The notes below the pieces were generated by a model. It was given only the letters and a program-made list of their open reading frames with translations, was not told the DNA's origin and did no database searches. Below, one piece after another: positions 1 through 8,932 of a stretch of 64,000 bases of DNA. Made by a program: the position numbers and the translations under genes. Origin of the DNA: Latescibacteria bacterium UBA6620 (GTDB lineage Bacteria > Latescibacterota > UBA2968); contig DJHM01000061.1 in NCBI GenBank assembly GCA_002433075.1, forward strand, positions 1 to 64,000, given 5' to 3'. Each line of letters begins with the position of its first letter. Positions within the stretch are counted from its first letter, which is position 1.

Positions 1-18
1 TACAGAGATGAGGCCAGG

Positions 19-159
19 TCAACACATCGTAGTTGTCTTCTCCGCTCCGTTGGGACCGATAAACCCCGTCGCACATCCCTGCTCAACCACGAGGTCAATC
101 GGACCGAGTTCAAAGGGGGGGAAGCTTTTCTTCACTTCAATCAACTCGAAAGCCGGCAT
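19..159 (-). pseudogene. ABC transporter ATPase, N-terminal fragment
   Basis: The first 46 residues of an ABC ATP-binding subunit are readable from an ATG preceded by a good AGGA ribosome site. The Walker A motif is present as GPNGAEKTTT; the family has Gly where this copy has Glu (one G-to-A change), which should prevent normal phosphate binding. A TGA follows at once (complement of 19-21), and the same frame then reads PGLISV, resembling the GLI segment that normally follows Walker A. So both the P-loop and the reading frame are damaged. It lies about 20 bases downstream of the broken GntR gene, the usual order of YtrA-type regulator and ABC ATPase. The rest lies outside the window. Confidence 0.7.
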
Positions 160-180
160 GTTTCCTCCCTGGGACACGCT

Positions 181-553
181 TCACGAAGTGATGGTAGACT
201 GCTGCTTGGCGTTGTCCGGAATCTCGACGAACGCGCGTCGAATTGCCGTTCCTGACATCCCTTCCACCACCGCCGTCTGCACAATGGGACCTAACGCTTC
301 TTTGAGTCGGTCGAACGCCAACCGATGACGATCGGGGGCAGAGACCGCGTTGACGTAGAAACCCTTCCCTCTTCGTGATCGGATGACACCTTCGTGCTCC
401 AGCGTTCCATAGGCGCGCTGAACGGTGATGACGCTGACTTTTGATTCGCGCGCGCGTACGGATCGAAGGCAGTAGTTCTCCCTCGCTAAGACTGCCGGCC
501 AGAATGGCCGCCCTGATCTCGCAGACTGGCGTGCGAGCCTCTTTGGTCCCATC
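181..553 (-). pseudogene. GntR/YtrA-type transcriptional regulator, frameshifted
   Basis: A winged-helix GntR regulator of the short YtrA type, which normally controls a neighbouring ABC exporter. The helix-turn-helix part is in two frames: one reads EIRAAILAGSLSEGELLPSIRT, and the other continues ESKVSVITVQRAYGTLEHEG and RRGKGFYVNA through the effector-side helices to the stop. The switch falls in a (CG)5 tract at 447-456. No start codon exists in the upstream frame, because a TAA lies before the first recognisable residues, so the N-terminus is also missing. The downstream ABC fragment is also damaged, so this looks like a lost transport operon. Confidence 0.72.
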
Positions 554-609
554 TTAGCGCCGTTCCGACCTCAACACCCCATTCGAAGAACCTCACTCCA
601 GGAGCCTCA

Positions 610-1872
610 ATGAGTTCGATCCGGCTGGCCATCGTCGGGTGCGGGGGGATGGGCCATCGTCACCTCTACGGCCTTGGTGAACTCCACCGGCAGGGCCTTT
701 CCCCTTTCCGTCTCGTCGCCGCGTGCGACCCCAACCGGGGCAACGCGGAATCGCTCGCTGACGATGCCGCGGAGCTGTTCGACCACCGGCCCGCGGTCGT
801 GACCGATCTCGACGCCCTTGCCGAGGTCGGCGTGGACGCCATCGACACGCCCACGCTTCCGCGGGTCCACCACGACGTGGCCATCGGGGCGCTGGAACGC
901 GGCTGGCACTGCATGGTCGAAAAGCCCGTCGGCCTGACTGTCCGGGCGTGCAACCTCATCGCGGCCGCGGCGAAGGACCGGCCACAGGTTCTCAGCGTTG
1001 CGGAGAACTATCGACGGGATCCCATGAACAGGCTCGCCCGGGCGCTGCTGGACGCCGGTGTCATCGGGGATCCACGTCTCCTCATCCATCACTCGATGGG
1101 TGGGAATGGAAACCGCATGCTCATCTCCGTCTGGCGCCACCAGAAAAATCAGAGCGGTCTGCTTCTCGATGTCGGTGTCCATTTCACGGACATGATGGAA
1201 TACCTGCTCGGCCCCATTACGACCGTCTACGCCCAGACCCGTCTGCACGAAAAGGTTCGCATCAATCCGGCGGCCCGGGGGGATGCATCCGCCAGCAACC
1301 CGGCTGGCGTCTACGGCAAGTGGCAGAAGGAGATGCCCGCCGAATTCGAAGCCACCGCCGAGGACGCCGCCTACGCCACGCTCGAATTCGCCAGCGCCGC
1401 CTCCGGTCAATACATTGAAGATCATGCCATTCACGGCGAGGGCAGCTGGCTCCGCCAGATTCAGGGATCGATTGGATCGATGAATCTCCCGCCCGACCGT
1501 CGTGGCGCTCCCCTTTCCCTGAACATCGAAGGCAAGGAGATCGACGGCGAAGGCGCGCTCGAGCTTGTCCCCGACTTTCACCTCGACGAAGCCACGGCCC
1601 AATTGTTCGGCGGCGAACGGTTAAGCCGGTATGATTTCGAATTCCCGGAAATCGACCGCAAAGTCATCGCCACGGAATACGCCGACTTCGGCCGCGCGAT
1701 CCTCGAGGGTCGGCCCCCGGAGGTCGGCATCGAGCAGGGAACGCGTTCCGTCGCTGTCTCTTACGCGATGATGGAAAGCGGACAGTCGGGGCAGATTGTG
1801 ACCATCGACGACGTGATTGGGGAGCGCATCGATGGCTATCAGGCGGAGATCAACGACGATCTGGGTATCTAG
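610..1872 (+). CDS. Gfo/Idh/MocA family oxidoreductase
   Basis: An NAD(P)-dependent oxidoreductase of 420 residues, typically acting on sugars, inositols or their derivatives. The N-terminal Rossmann motif is GCGGMGHRH (residues 10-17), and the family EKP signature, whose Lys is catalytic, is at 104-106. The C-terminal half is the alpha/beta dimerisation and substrate domain. It is somewhat longer than the usual 330-390 residues. The start ATG follows CCAGGAGCC. It opens the plus-strand gene set and is followed by a perfect palindrome that may act as a transcript end. Substrate unknown. Confidence 0.9.
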   Translation: MSSIRLAIVGCGGMGHRHLYGLGELHRQGLSPFRLVAACDPNRGNAESLADDAAELFDHRPAVVTDLDALAEVGVDAIDTPTLPRVHHDVAIGALERGWHCMVEKPVGLTVRACNLIAAAAKDRPQVLSVAENYRRDPMNRLARALLDAGVIGDPRLLIHHSMGGNGNRMLISVWRHQKNQSGLLLDVGVHFTDMMEYLLGPITTVYAQTRLHEKVRINPAARGDASASNPAGVYGKWQKEMPAEFEATAEDAAYATLEFASAASGQYIEDHAIHGEGSWLRQIQGSIGSMNLPPDRRGAPLSLNIEGKEIDGEGALELVPDFHLDEATAQLFGGERLSRYDFEFPEIDRKVIATEYADFGRAILEGRPPEVGIEQGTRSVAVSYAMMESGQSGQIVTIDDVIGERIDGYQAEINDDLGI

Positions 1873-1884
1873 GAGTCCAACGGC

Positions 1885-1912
1885 GTAGGGCCACGGCATG
1901 CCGTGGCCCTAC
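1885..1912. repeat. 28-bp perfect palindrome, copy 1
   Basis: A self-complementary 28-base sequence with half-site GTAGGGCCACGGCA, lying 12 bases after the preceding stop codon. An identical copy lies at 5742-5769 and a degenerate one at 4623-4649. There is no T-run, so it is better read as a dispersed REP-like intergenic element than as a classical terminator, although the hairpin could stabilise or end transcripts. Confidence 0.85.
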
Positions 1913-1940
1913 CATATTTCGTTTTTGCGTGGGGCAGGTG

Positions 1941-2823
1941 ATGAAAAGAGAAGTTCGATGGGAACGCATGTTTCCGGACGAGCTCGAAGCGGCGTCCGAG
2001 GACTTCCCGGCCGCCTATCTGGCTTATGGTCTGTGCGAGCCCCACGGACCCCAGAATGCGCTGGGCAACGACGGGATTCGCTCGCACGAAACCCTCATCC
2101 TCGTGGCGCAAAAACACAGGGGCATCGTATGTCCACCCTATTACTGGCACTGTCACGAAATCGCCGGCTATGCGAAGTGAAGCGAACGGGTCATTGCCAA
2201 CAAACGCACGTGGATGACAGCGATTCCGCCGTGGCACTTCCTCAAGAGCATCTGCTACCACGTTCGGGCGATGGATGCTTTGGGATTCGAGAGCACCGTC
2301 CTGTTCTCGGGCCATTCAGGCCCACATCGCCAGGATGTCCCGATCGTGCTCGACATCCTGCAACAACACGTTGACACGCGGCTCTCTCTTCATCAGCAGT
2401 GACACCGACGCCGATCACTTCGGTGACGATCTCGGAACGGGCGGTCACGCCGGCCGCGGTGAGACGTCGCAACTGTGGGCCGTAGCCCCAGACTGTGTGG
2501 ACCTCTCGCGACTGCCGGAGTCCGACGCCCCTGGCCCGCACTTCGCCATGGGTGGCCACGTCCCCCTGTCCAGCCGGCGAGCCGGAGAACGAATGACGGC
2601 GGATGTAATCGACCGCATCGCGATCAAGGCTCGAGAAGGGATTGAGGCCTACGAGAAAAGGCGAACGTCGGTCCTGACCTATGGGGATGTCGAAGCGATC
2701 TGGTCCGAAGAGATCTCTCCCCGACTAAGTGATCTCGCGTCCCTGACAGAGCCCGAAGATGCGCCTGCGGATGATTCTCAGTGGCGTGCCAACTGGCCGG
2801 TGCCCGATCTGAGCCGACTCTAG
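1941..2823 (+). pseudogene. Creatininase family amidohydrolase, nonsense plus frameshift
   Basis: Creatininase-type metal-dependent amidohydrolase remains. The first segment reads PAAYLAYGLCEPHGPQNALG and continues to HEIAGYAK, then an in-frame TGA at 2178-2180. The same frame goes on with TAIPPWHFLKSICYHVRA and FSGHSGPH, and stops at 2400-2402. The remainder, with GDDLGTGGHAGRGETSQLWAV and the C-terminal helix FAMGGHVPLSSRRAGERM, is in another frame, so there is a frameshift near 2390. Family metal-ligand segments (CEPHG, GHSG, GGHAG-ETS) are all still recognisable, so decay is recent. Start ATG 1941 is chosen over GTG 1929 because GGGGCAGG precedes it. Confidence 0.82.
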
Positions 2824-2895
2824 CAGAAAACGGAGAAGTGCCCGCGGTAGCACACTGACGAATCGACACACCGCGGCTCCCGGAACAGGAACACC

Positions 2896-4614
2896 ATGCC
2901 CCCGAACATTATCTTCATCCTCACCGACGATCAGGGCTACGGCGAACTCGGTTGCCACGGCAACCCGGTGATCAAAACACCCCATCTCGATCGACTCCAC
3001 CGCGAGAGTGTTCGCCTGACCAATTATCACGCCGGCCCGACGTGTGCGCCCACGCGAGCGGGGCTGATGACCGGACACTTTCACAACAGTACGGGCGTCT
3101 GGCACACAATTGGGGGACGTTCTTTGCTCCGTCAGGACGAGTTCAGCCTCGCCAACGCCTTCTCCGATGCGGGCTATCGGACCGGGCTCTTCGGCAAATG
3201 GCACCTGGGCGACAACTACCCTTACCGACCTCAGGATCGAGGCTTCCATGAGGTCGCCACCCACGGCGGCGGAGGCATCGGCAACACGCCCGACTACTGG
3301 GGCAACAATTACAACGACGATCACTACGCCGTGAACGGCGACTGGACCCCGTTCGATGGATACTGCACCGACATCTGGTTCAACGAGGGGTTGAAGTTCA
3401 TCGAACGGAACAGGGAACGGCCGTTCCTTTGCTTCATCACCACCAACGCTCCTCACGGACCCTTCATAGTTGACGACCGGTACAGCCGGCAGTACGACGA
3501 CCAGGTTCCTACAGAGAGCCGTGCGAATTTCTTCGGGATGATCACCTGCATCGACGAAAACGTCGGCGCGCTTCGCAGACGCGTCGACGAGCTCGGTCTC
3601 ACCGAGAACACACTTCTCATCTTTATGACCGACAACGGGACCGCGCACGGATGCGCGACGGGGGAAGGTCAATTCATTGAGGACGGCTACAACGCCGGGA
3701 TGCGAGGCGTTAAAGGATCGGAGTACGAGGGCGGCCATCGCGTCCCGTTCTTTCTCCATTGGCCGGAAGGCGGTCTCAACAACGGTCGTGACGTCCCTGA
3801 ATTGACCGCGAACGTCGACATCATGCCGACCTTACTCGATCTATGTGGAATTCCATCCAGCCGGGAGTTCGACGGCGTCAGCATCGCCTCGCTCCTCCAC
3901 GAGAAAACAAGCGCGTGGCCTGACCGGACACTCGTGACGGACTCGCAGCGGATCACCACACCGGAGAAGTGGCGAAAAAGTGCGACGATGACACAACGGT
4001 GGAGACTGATCAACGGCGTAGAGCTGTACGATATCGAGGCGGATCCGGGGCAAACTTCGGATGTCGCAATGGACCACCCAGATGTCGCTGCCCGCTTGCG
4101 GGCGGACTACGATACGTGGTGGGAGAAAGTTTCCCAGCAGTTCGATGGCACGATTCCAATCCCGATCGGTCACGACGACGAACCGTCGATGCGGTTGAAT
4201 GCCCACGATTGGCGAAATCCCGAGGCGGAATGCGCCTGGAACCAGTCACAGGTTCGTGCCGCGCATTTGTGCAATGGATACTGGGAAATCGACGTTGCGA
4301 TGGGCGGTTCCTACCGCTTCGAGCTGCGAAGATGGCCGCGAGAGGAGAACCGCCCGATTGTGGCCGGGATCGACGGGAACCTGAAGACATACGGAGAAAT
4401 CAAGGACGGCTACGGCGGTGGTCTCGCCCTGCCGGTAACCCACGCAAAGCTACGGGTTGGTGACTTCGAGGCCGAAGCCGATGTCGGACCAGATGACAAG
4501 AGCGCGATATTCACAGCCGATCTGAACGCCGGCGAGACGAACCTGCAGACATGGTTCCATCTCGCAGACGGTTCGACCCTCGGAGCCTACTACGTCTACA
4601 TCGATCGGCTGTAA
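2896..4614 (+). CDS. Sulfatase (formylglycine-dependent, CAPTR type)
   Basis: A 572-residue arylsulfatase-family enzyme that hydrolyses sulfate esters. Metal-binding DDQG is at residues 11-14. The formylglycine site CAPTR has its Cys at 50 and the usual RAGLMTG extension. FGKWHLG, TDNG and the lysine-containing RGVKGSEYEGGHRVPF follow in normal order. After the catalytic domain (to about residue 410) there is a C-terminal extension that is not needed for catalysis in the family. No signal peptide is visible, so the protein appears cytoplasmic. It sits between two Gfo/Idh/MocA genes, consistent with sugar-sulfate use. No sulfatase-maturation enzyme is encoded in this window. Confidence 0.93.
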   Translation: MPPNIIFILTDDQGYGELGCHGNPVIKTPHLDRLHRESVRLTNYHAGPTCAPTRAGLMTGHFHNSTGVWHTIGGRSLLRQDEFSLANAFSDAGYRTGLFGKWHLGDNYPYRPQDRGFHEVATHGGGGIGNTPDYWGNNYNDDHYAVNGDWTPFDGYCTDIWFNEGLKFIERNRERPFLCFITTNAPHGPFIVDDRYSRQYDDQVPTESRANFFGMITCIDENVGALRRRVDELGLTENTLLIFMTDNGTAHGCATGEGQFIEDGYNAGMRGVKGSEYEGGHRVPFFLHWPEGGLNNGRDVPELTANVDIMPTLLDLCGIPSSREFDGVSIASLLHEKTSAWPDRTLVTDSQRITTPEKWRKSATMTQRWRLINGVELYDIEADPGQTSDVAMDHPDVAARLRADYDTWWEKVSQQFDGTIPIPIGHDDEPSMRLNAHDWRNPEAECAWNQSQVRAAHLCNGYWEIDVAMGGSYRFELRRWPREENRPIVAGIDGNLKTYGEIKDGYGGGLALPVTHAKLRVGDFEAEADVGPDDKSAIFTADLNAGETNLQTWFHLADGSTLGAYYVYIDRL

Positions 4615-4622
4615 CGATTCTC

Positions 4623-4649
4623 GCAGGGTCACGGCATGCGTGACCCTAC
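4623..4649. repeat. Degenerate copy of the 28-bp palindrome
   Basis: AGGGTCACG and CGTGACCCT form a 9-bp stem around a GCATG loop. Stem and loop resemble the palindromes at 1885 and 5742, with one arm change (GGCC to GGTC) compensated on the other arm and a base lost near the centre. The compensated change suggests the folding, not only the sequence, is kept. Confidence 0.7.
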
Positions 4650-4678
4650 CCGTACAAACTATCACCTGGTAGGATTCA

Positions 4679-5716
4679 ATGCCCCCGATTCGGTTCGCCA
4701 TCATCGGCGCGGGAATGATCAGCCACCTTCACGCCCGTGTCATCCGGGACCTGGGTGACGCAGAGCTCGCGGCAGTGTATTCTCGTGATCCCGTTCGTGC
4801 GAAGGCCCTTACGGAGGGCACCGGAGCGGATCCAATGACGGACCCCGATGCCCTGCTCGCTCGGGAAGACATCGACGCCGTTTCCGTCTGTACGGCAAGC
4901 GGCGAGCACGCTTCTTTCGGGATCCCCGCAGCCGAAGCCGGCAAGCACGTCCTGGTCGAGAAACCGATCGAAATCCATCTGGACCGGGCGGATGCGCTCA
5001 TCGCCGCGTGCGATCGCAACGCGGTGAAACTCGGCGTGATCTTCCAGCTCCGTTTTCTCGACAACTCGGTCGAAGTCAAACAGGCGATGGATCGGGGCAC
5101 GCTTGGTAATCCCGTGATGGCCGACTGTTACATGAAGTTCTACCGTCCACAGCAGTACTACAGTGACTCCCGTTGGAAGGGGATGCAGGCACTCGACGGG
5201 GGCGGGGCCCTCATCAACCAGGGCATCCACGGGCTCGATCTTCTGCTCCACCTCGCTGGCGACATCGCATCCGTCCAGGCCTACACCGACGTAAGAGCTC
5301 ACGAGAACATTGAGGTCGAAGATACGTGTGTGGCAGCGGTGAAGTACACCAATGGAGCCCTCGGCGTGATTCAGGCGACGACTTCCGTTCACCCGGATTT
5401 CCAACAGCGGATCGAACTCCACGGATCTGAAGGCACGATCGTCCTGGACGGCACGGAGGATGTCTGGATCAAGCATTGGGAAACCTTCAAGGAGGGCGCT
5501 CGAAAAATCGAAGAGCGGGCCCCCGTGGAACACTCCGGCGCCGCAGCGGTCCTCGAGGAGGGCGGCGAAGCTCACGCCCGTCAGATCCAGGACTTCGTCG
5601 ACGCGATTCGCGAGGATCGTCAGCCTTTGGTCAACGGCCCGGAAGGGCGGCGATCGTTGGCCGTGGTGAGAGCGATTTACGAGTCCGCCGAGAAAGGGAA
5701 AGAAATCAGGCTGTAG
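4679..5716 (+). CDS. Gfo/Idh/MocA family oxidoreductase
   Basis: A 345-residue NAD(P)-dependent oxidoreductase of typical family length. Rossmann motif IIGAGMISHLHA starts at residue 8. EKP is at 94-96. The active-site His segment GGGALINQGIHGLDLL lies in the C-terminal domain. The start ATG follows a short TAGGA site. It is downstream of the sulfatase, with a palindromic hairpin in between, and upstream of a DUF1349-like and a propeller hydrolase gene, a setting that suggests sugar catabolism. Ends with TAG immediately before a second palindrome copy. Confidence 0.93.
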   Translation: MPPIRFAIIGAGMISHLHARVIRDLGDAELAAVYSRDPVRAKALTEGTGADPMTDPDALLAREDIDAVSVCTASGEHASFGIPAAEAGKHVLVEKPIEIHLDRADALIAACDRNAVKLGVIFQLRFLDNSVEVKQAMDRGTLGNPVMADCYMKFYRPQQYYSDSRWKGMQALDGGGALINQGIHGLDLLLHLAGDIASVQAYTDVRAHENIEVEDTCVAAVKYTNGALGVIQATTSVHPDFQQRIELHGSEGTIVLDGTEDVWIKHWETFKEGARKIEERAPVEHSGAAAVLEEGGEAHARQIQDFVDAIREDRQPLVNGPEGRRSLAVVRAIYESAEKGKEIRL

Positions 5717-5741
5717 ATTTGTCGTAGCGGAATACACATGC

Positions 5742-5769
5742 GTAGGGCCACGGCATGCCGTGGCCCTAC
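5742..5769. repeat. 28-bp perfect palindrome, copy 2
   Basis: Identical over all 28 bases to the copy at 1885-1912 (half-site GTAGGGCCACGGCA). It lies between the stop of the Gfo gene and the ribosome site of the DUF1349-like gene. An upstream ATG at 5738 lies against this element and is not the start of the next gene. Confidence 0.85.
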
Positions 5770-5788
5770 CCAGTCAACGAGGGGACAG

Positions 5789-6337
5789 ATGGGAATGATT
5801 TTCGAAGATTCATTCACAGATGGGCTCGGAGAAGGATGGAACTGGATCCGCGAACACGATGGATACTGGCGGATCGCAGATGGAGGTCTTGAAATCCGGG
5901 TCGAACCCGGTGTCAAAGACACCGTTCGAAACGCCCTTGTGCGTCCGGCGCCGCCTCGTCCCTATGCAGTCGAGGTCACCATCACCAACCACACCCATCC
6001 AACGACGCAGTACGAACAGGCAGGCATTACGCTCTACAACAATGGAGAACCCGTATTCAAAGAGGTCAAGGAACTGATCGACGGAGACCTTTACATCATC
6101 CCAGGGAAGAAGCCCATGCCCACCGACTCCGTCCGCCTTCGACTCCTCGTAAACTCCGAGGGTTGGGAGGCGCAGTTCCGTCCGGAAGGATCTACATCGT
6201 TCGAAACGGCTGCGTCAGGCGAACTTGCGTCTGAAAACGAAGATCAGGTCAGCCTTCAGTGCTACAACGGACCGGAAGAGGGCGAGCACTGGATTCGCTT
6301 CGAAGGTTTCCAGATCACCACGGGAGAACAAGCATGA
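5789..6337 (+). CDS. DUF1349-like beta-sandwich (concanavalin fold) protein
   Basis: A 182-residue protein whose opening FEDSFTDGLGEGWNWIRE and closing ENEDQVSLQCYNG and WIRFEGFQI segments are typical of DUF1349/laminin-G-like sandwiches that often bind or flank carbohydrate enzymes. No signal peptide. ATG 5789 is preferred because GAGGGGACAG precedes it; the longer alternative begins beside the palindrome and adds repeat-derived residues. The stop overlaps the next start as ATGA, so the two genes are translationally coupled and probably act together. Confidence 0.75.
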   Translation: MGMIFEDSFTDGLGEGWNWIREHDGYWRIADGGLEIRVEPGVKDTVRNALVRPAPPRPYAVEVTITNHTHPTTQYEQAGITLYNNGEPVFKEVKELIDGDLYIIPGKKPMPTDSVRLRLLVNSEGWEAQFRPEGSTSFETAASGELASENEDQVSLQCYNGPEEGEHWIRFEGFQITTGEQA

Positions 6338-7701
6338 TCGACGTCGGCACGCAGCGTCAGCTTTTCCTGGACAAGCTCTTTTTTGACACGCAGGACGGCA
6401 TCGAGCTTGTCGCGCACGAACCCGAACGACGGGAGGTGTCTGTCGAAAGTGATCGGTCCTGGGAGTCTGGGGGTGTGCATTACTCGAGCGTCGTTCAGGA
6501 TGGCGACCGGTTCCGAATGTGGTATCGCGCCGACACGGGCGGCGACCCGGCCAACGCGATCGATTCCGAATCGTGGGTCTGTTACGCCGAAAGTACGGAC
6601 GGCATCGCGTGGGAGAAACCCGAACTCGGGATCGTCGAATCCGTCGAGGCAGGTCGAAACAACATCCTGTTCCCGGATAAGGCATCCGGCATCAATCCAA
6701 GCGTGATCATCGATCCATCAGCGTCCGGCGACGAGCGCTACAAGATGATCGCGAGGGGCTCCGGACCGGCGAACGTCCTCGGGTATACATCCGCCGACGG
6801 GATCGCGTGGGAGCCTGTGGCGGAAAACCCGCTCCTTTCAGAACCCGGCCCCTTCGACAGTCACAATGTGCTCGCCTACGACGACGAAGCCGAGCGTTAC
6901 GTCATTTACTGTCGGGGTGTCGACACGAATCGTCCGGGCAACTTCAAAGACGGCATTCGGGCCATTCGCCGTGCGGAGTCGAAAGACTTCCACACCTGGT
7001 CCGACATGGAAATCGTCGTCACAGCCGACGACGACGATCCCTCCGACCTGCATCTCTACACCAATGCCGCCTATCGCTACACCCGCGCTCAACGAGCCTG
7101 GATGATGTTCCCCATGATCCTCTACGTCGACCGAGAGGGGAACGCAAACAGCTACCCCGGTCTGTCGGATGCGCAGTTCATCGTCAGCCGTGACGGCGTG
7201 ACCTGGGACCGGCGTTTTCGACGCCCGTTTCTCTCCCCAGGCCGGGACGAACGCGACTGGGTCGACCGTAACCCCATTGTCGGCATCGGCATGCTACAGA
7301 CCGCGCCGGATGAGCTCTCCCTCTATTACTCCGAACTCCTGCGGTGCGAGGATTGTCGCTTCAGCCGCTGCTCGATCCGGCTCGACGGTTTCGTTTCCGC
7401 CCGGGGTCCTTACGATCGTTGGGGCGAGTTCAAAACCCCGCCGCTGAAGACGTCAGGCCACGCCCTCGAACTCAACTTCAAGACGACAGGCGGCGGTGTC
7501 ATGGAGGTTGAAGTCCAGGACGCTGACGGCACGCCGGTGCCCGGATTCTCGTTCGACGAATGCGACACGTTGTTCGGCGACCACATCGAAGCAACCGTGA
7601 CCTGGAACGGCAACAGTCGTTTCGACCTCCCGGGTGAAGTCGCCCGGCTTGGGTTCCGACTCAGAGACGCCGACCTCTTCGCCTTCCGGTTCGCTACGTA
7701 G
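6334..7701 (+). CDS. Five-bladed propeller glycosidase-like protein (GH32/43-like fold)
   Basis: A 455-residue protein with repeated short segments such as FRMWYRAD, YAESTDGIAWEKPELG, SADGIAWEPV and SRDGVTWDRRF. These are characteristic of the beta-propeller found in GH32, GH43 and GH130-like proteins. A C-terminal sandwich (about residues 360-455) begins near KTPPLKTSGHALELNF. Acidic catalytic residues cannot be assigned with confidence. It starts inside the stop of the DUF1349-like gene (4-base overlap), so the two are co-translated. Sugar substrate unknown; no secretion signal is seen. Confidence 0.72.
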   Translation: MIDVGTQRQLFLDKLFFDTQDGIELVAHEPERREVSVESDRSWESGGVHYSSVVQDGDRFRMWYRADTGGDPANAIDSESWVCYAESTDGIAWEKPELGIVESVEAGRNNILFPDKASGINPSVIIDPSASGDERYKMIARGSGPANVLGYTSADGIAWEPVAENPLLSEPGPFDSHNVLAYDDEAERYVIYCRGVDTNRPGNFKDGIRAIRRAESKDFHTWSDMEIVVTADDDDPSDLHLYTNAAYRYTRAQRAWMMFPMILYVDREGNANSYPGLSDAQFIVSRDGVTWDRRFRRPFLSPGRDERDWVDRNPIVGIGMLQTAPDELSLYYSELLRCEDCRFSRCSIRLDGFVSARGPYDRWGEFKTPPLKTSGHALELNFKTTGGGVMEVEVQDADGTPVPGFSFDECDTLFGDHIEATVTWNGNSRFDLPGEVARLGFRLRDADLFAFRFAT

Positions 7702-7741
7702 CCGGGTTTCGCCGTCACCCGGATACCCGGCACTCCGCAAA

Positions 7742-8908
7742 ATGCCCAAAACCATCCTTCTCCGATCGGGCTGGCAAACCGTCAACATCGGCGACATTGC
7801 TCACACACCGGGCGCACTGGCTCTGATTCGACAATACATGCCCAACGCTCACGTAATACTCTGGGCCTCGCGTAGACTCGATCGGGGTGCCGGTGATCTC
7901 CTTCGTCGGACCTTCCCGGATGTCGAGATCGTCGACGCTGGCAATGAAGTGGCATTGAACTCAGCCTTCGATCGAGCCGACCTCTTTATCCACGGGTCGG
8001 GATCGAATTTTCCCGGTCGGCTGCAGGCCAACCGGTGGCACGAGGCAACGGGGAAGCCATTCGGCCTGCTCGGCGTGACCGTCGAGCGCCCTGAGGAATC
8101 CGTCGATCTCCTGAACGCCGCAAGCTTCATCTTTACGAGAGAAACAGCCTCCCTCAAAGTGCTCGGTCGTGAGGGCATCACGTGTCCTATCCAGGCATTC
8201 GCCCCTGACGCGACCTTCGCGATGGCCATCCGTGACGACGCTGGAGCGCGGTCGCGGATGGCCGAACACAGCCTCGAGCCGGGTCGCTTTCTCTGTATCG
8301 TGCCCCGAATGCGCTACACACCCTACCACCGGATTCGCAAAAATCACGGCTGGGATCCACAACGCATTCAATTCGTAGAGCAACATAACGCACAGCATAC
8401 TCCGGACGACGTCGCCAAGCTCGCGCGTGTGATCGAGCGGTGGGTCGAGGAAACCGGGGATCGGGTCTTTCTCGTCCCCGAGATGACTTACCAGACCGAA
8501 ATGTTTTCGGCCATCGTCGATCCCTTGCCGACTCACATCGCTTCACACGTGGAGCAGCTCAACGGGTTCTGGTTGCCCGATGAGGCGGCTTCCCTCTACG
8601 ACCGTTCCAACGGCGTTGTCAGCAGCGAGTGTCACTCCCCCATCATGTCCCTCCACGCCGGCTCGCCCGCTCTCTACGTCCGACAGCCCGAAGACACGAT
8701 CAAGGGCCAGATGTATCGCGACCTGTGGCTGTCCGATTGGATTCTCGAGATTGATGGTGTTACCGGGGACACGATCGCCGACCGAATCCTCGTCGCACAC
8801 GGCGATCCTGAAGGCGCTCGCACGAAAGTGTCCCGGGCGATGAACAGAGCACGCCAGCTGCACGATGAAGCGATGCACACCATTGCCGATCTCGTGCAGT
8901 CCCTGTGA
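7742..8908 (+). CDS. Polysaccharide pyruvyl transferase family protein
   Basis: A 388-residue protein beginning TILLRSGWQTVNIGDIAHTPG, the N-terminal pattern of polysaccharide-pyruvyl-transferase folds (GT-B-like halves). The second half has SSECHSPIMSLHAGSPALYV, corresponding to the conserved RLHxxI-like region, although here a Cys precedes the His. Members transfer pyruvate ketals or related groups to sugars; many relatives are uncharacterised. ATG 7742 is chosen because residues upstream of it do not match the fold. Separated from the propeller gene by about 40 bases. Confidence 0.72.
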   Translation: MPKTILLRSGWQTVNIGDIAHTPGALALIRQYMPNAHVILWASRRLDRGAGDLLRRTFPDVEIVDAGNEVALNSAFDRADLFIHGSGSNFPGRLQANRWHEATGKPFGLLGVTVERPEESVDLLNAASFIFTRETASLKVLGREGITCPIQAFAPDATFAMAIRDDAGARSRMAEHSLEPGRFLCIVPRMRYTPYHRIRKNHGWDPQRIQFVEQHNAQHTPDDVAKLARVIERWVEETGDRVFLVPEMTYQTEMFSAIVDPLPTHIASHVEQLNGFWLPDEAASLYDRSNGVVSSECHSPIMSLHAGSPALYVRQPEDTIKGQMYRDLWLSDWILEIDGVTGDTIADRILVAHGDPEGARTKVSRAMNRARQLHDEAMHTIADLVQSL

Positions 8909-8932
8909 CACGGTCTCGACAAAGTACCCAAG

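Noticed and set aside
607..1602. Long antisense open frame opposite the Gfo gene
   Set aside because: A consequence of high GC; the plus-strand protein has all family motifs. Similar shadows occur opposite most genes here.
5738..5788. ATG 5738 as the start of the DUF1349-like gene
   Set aside because: The added residues come from the palindromic repeat, and a good ribosome site lies in front of ATG 5789.
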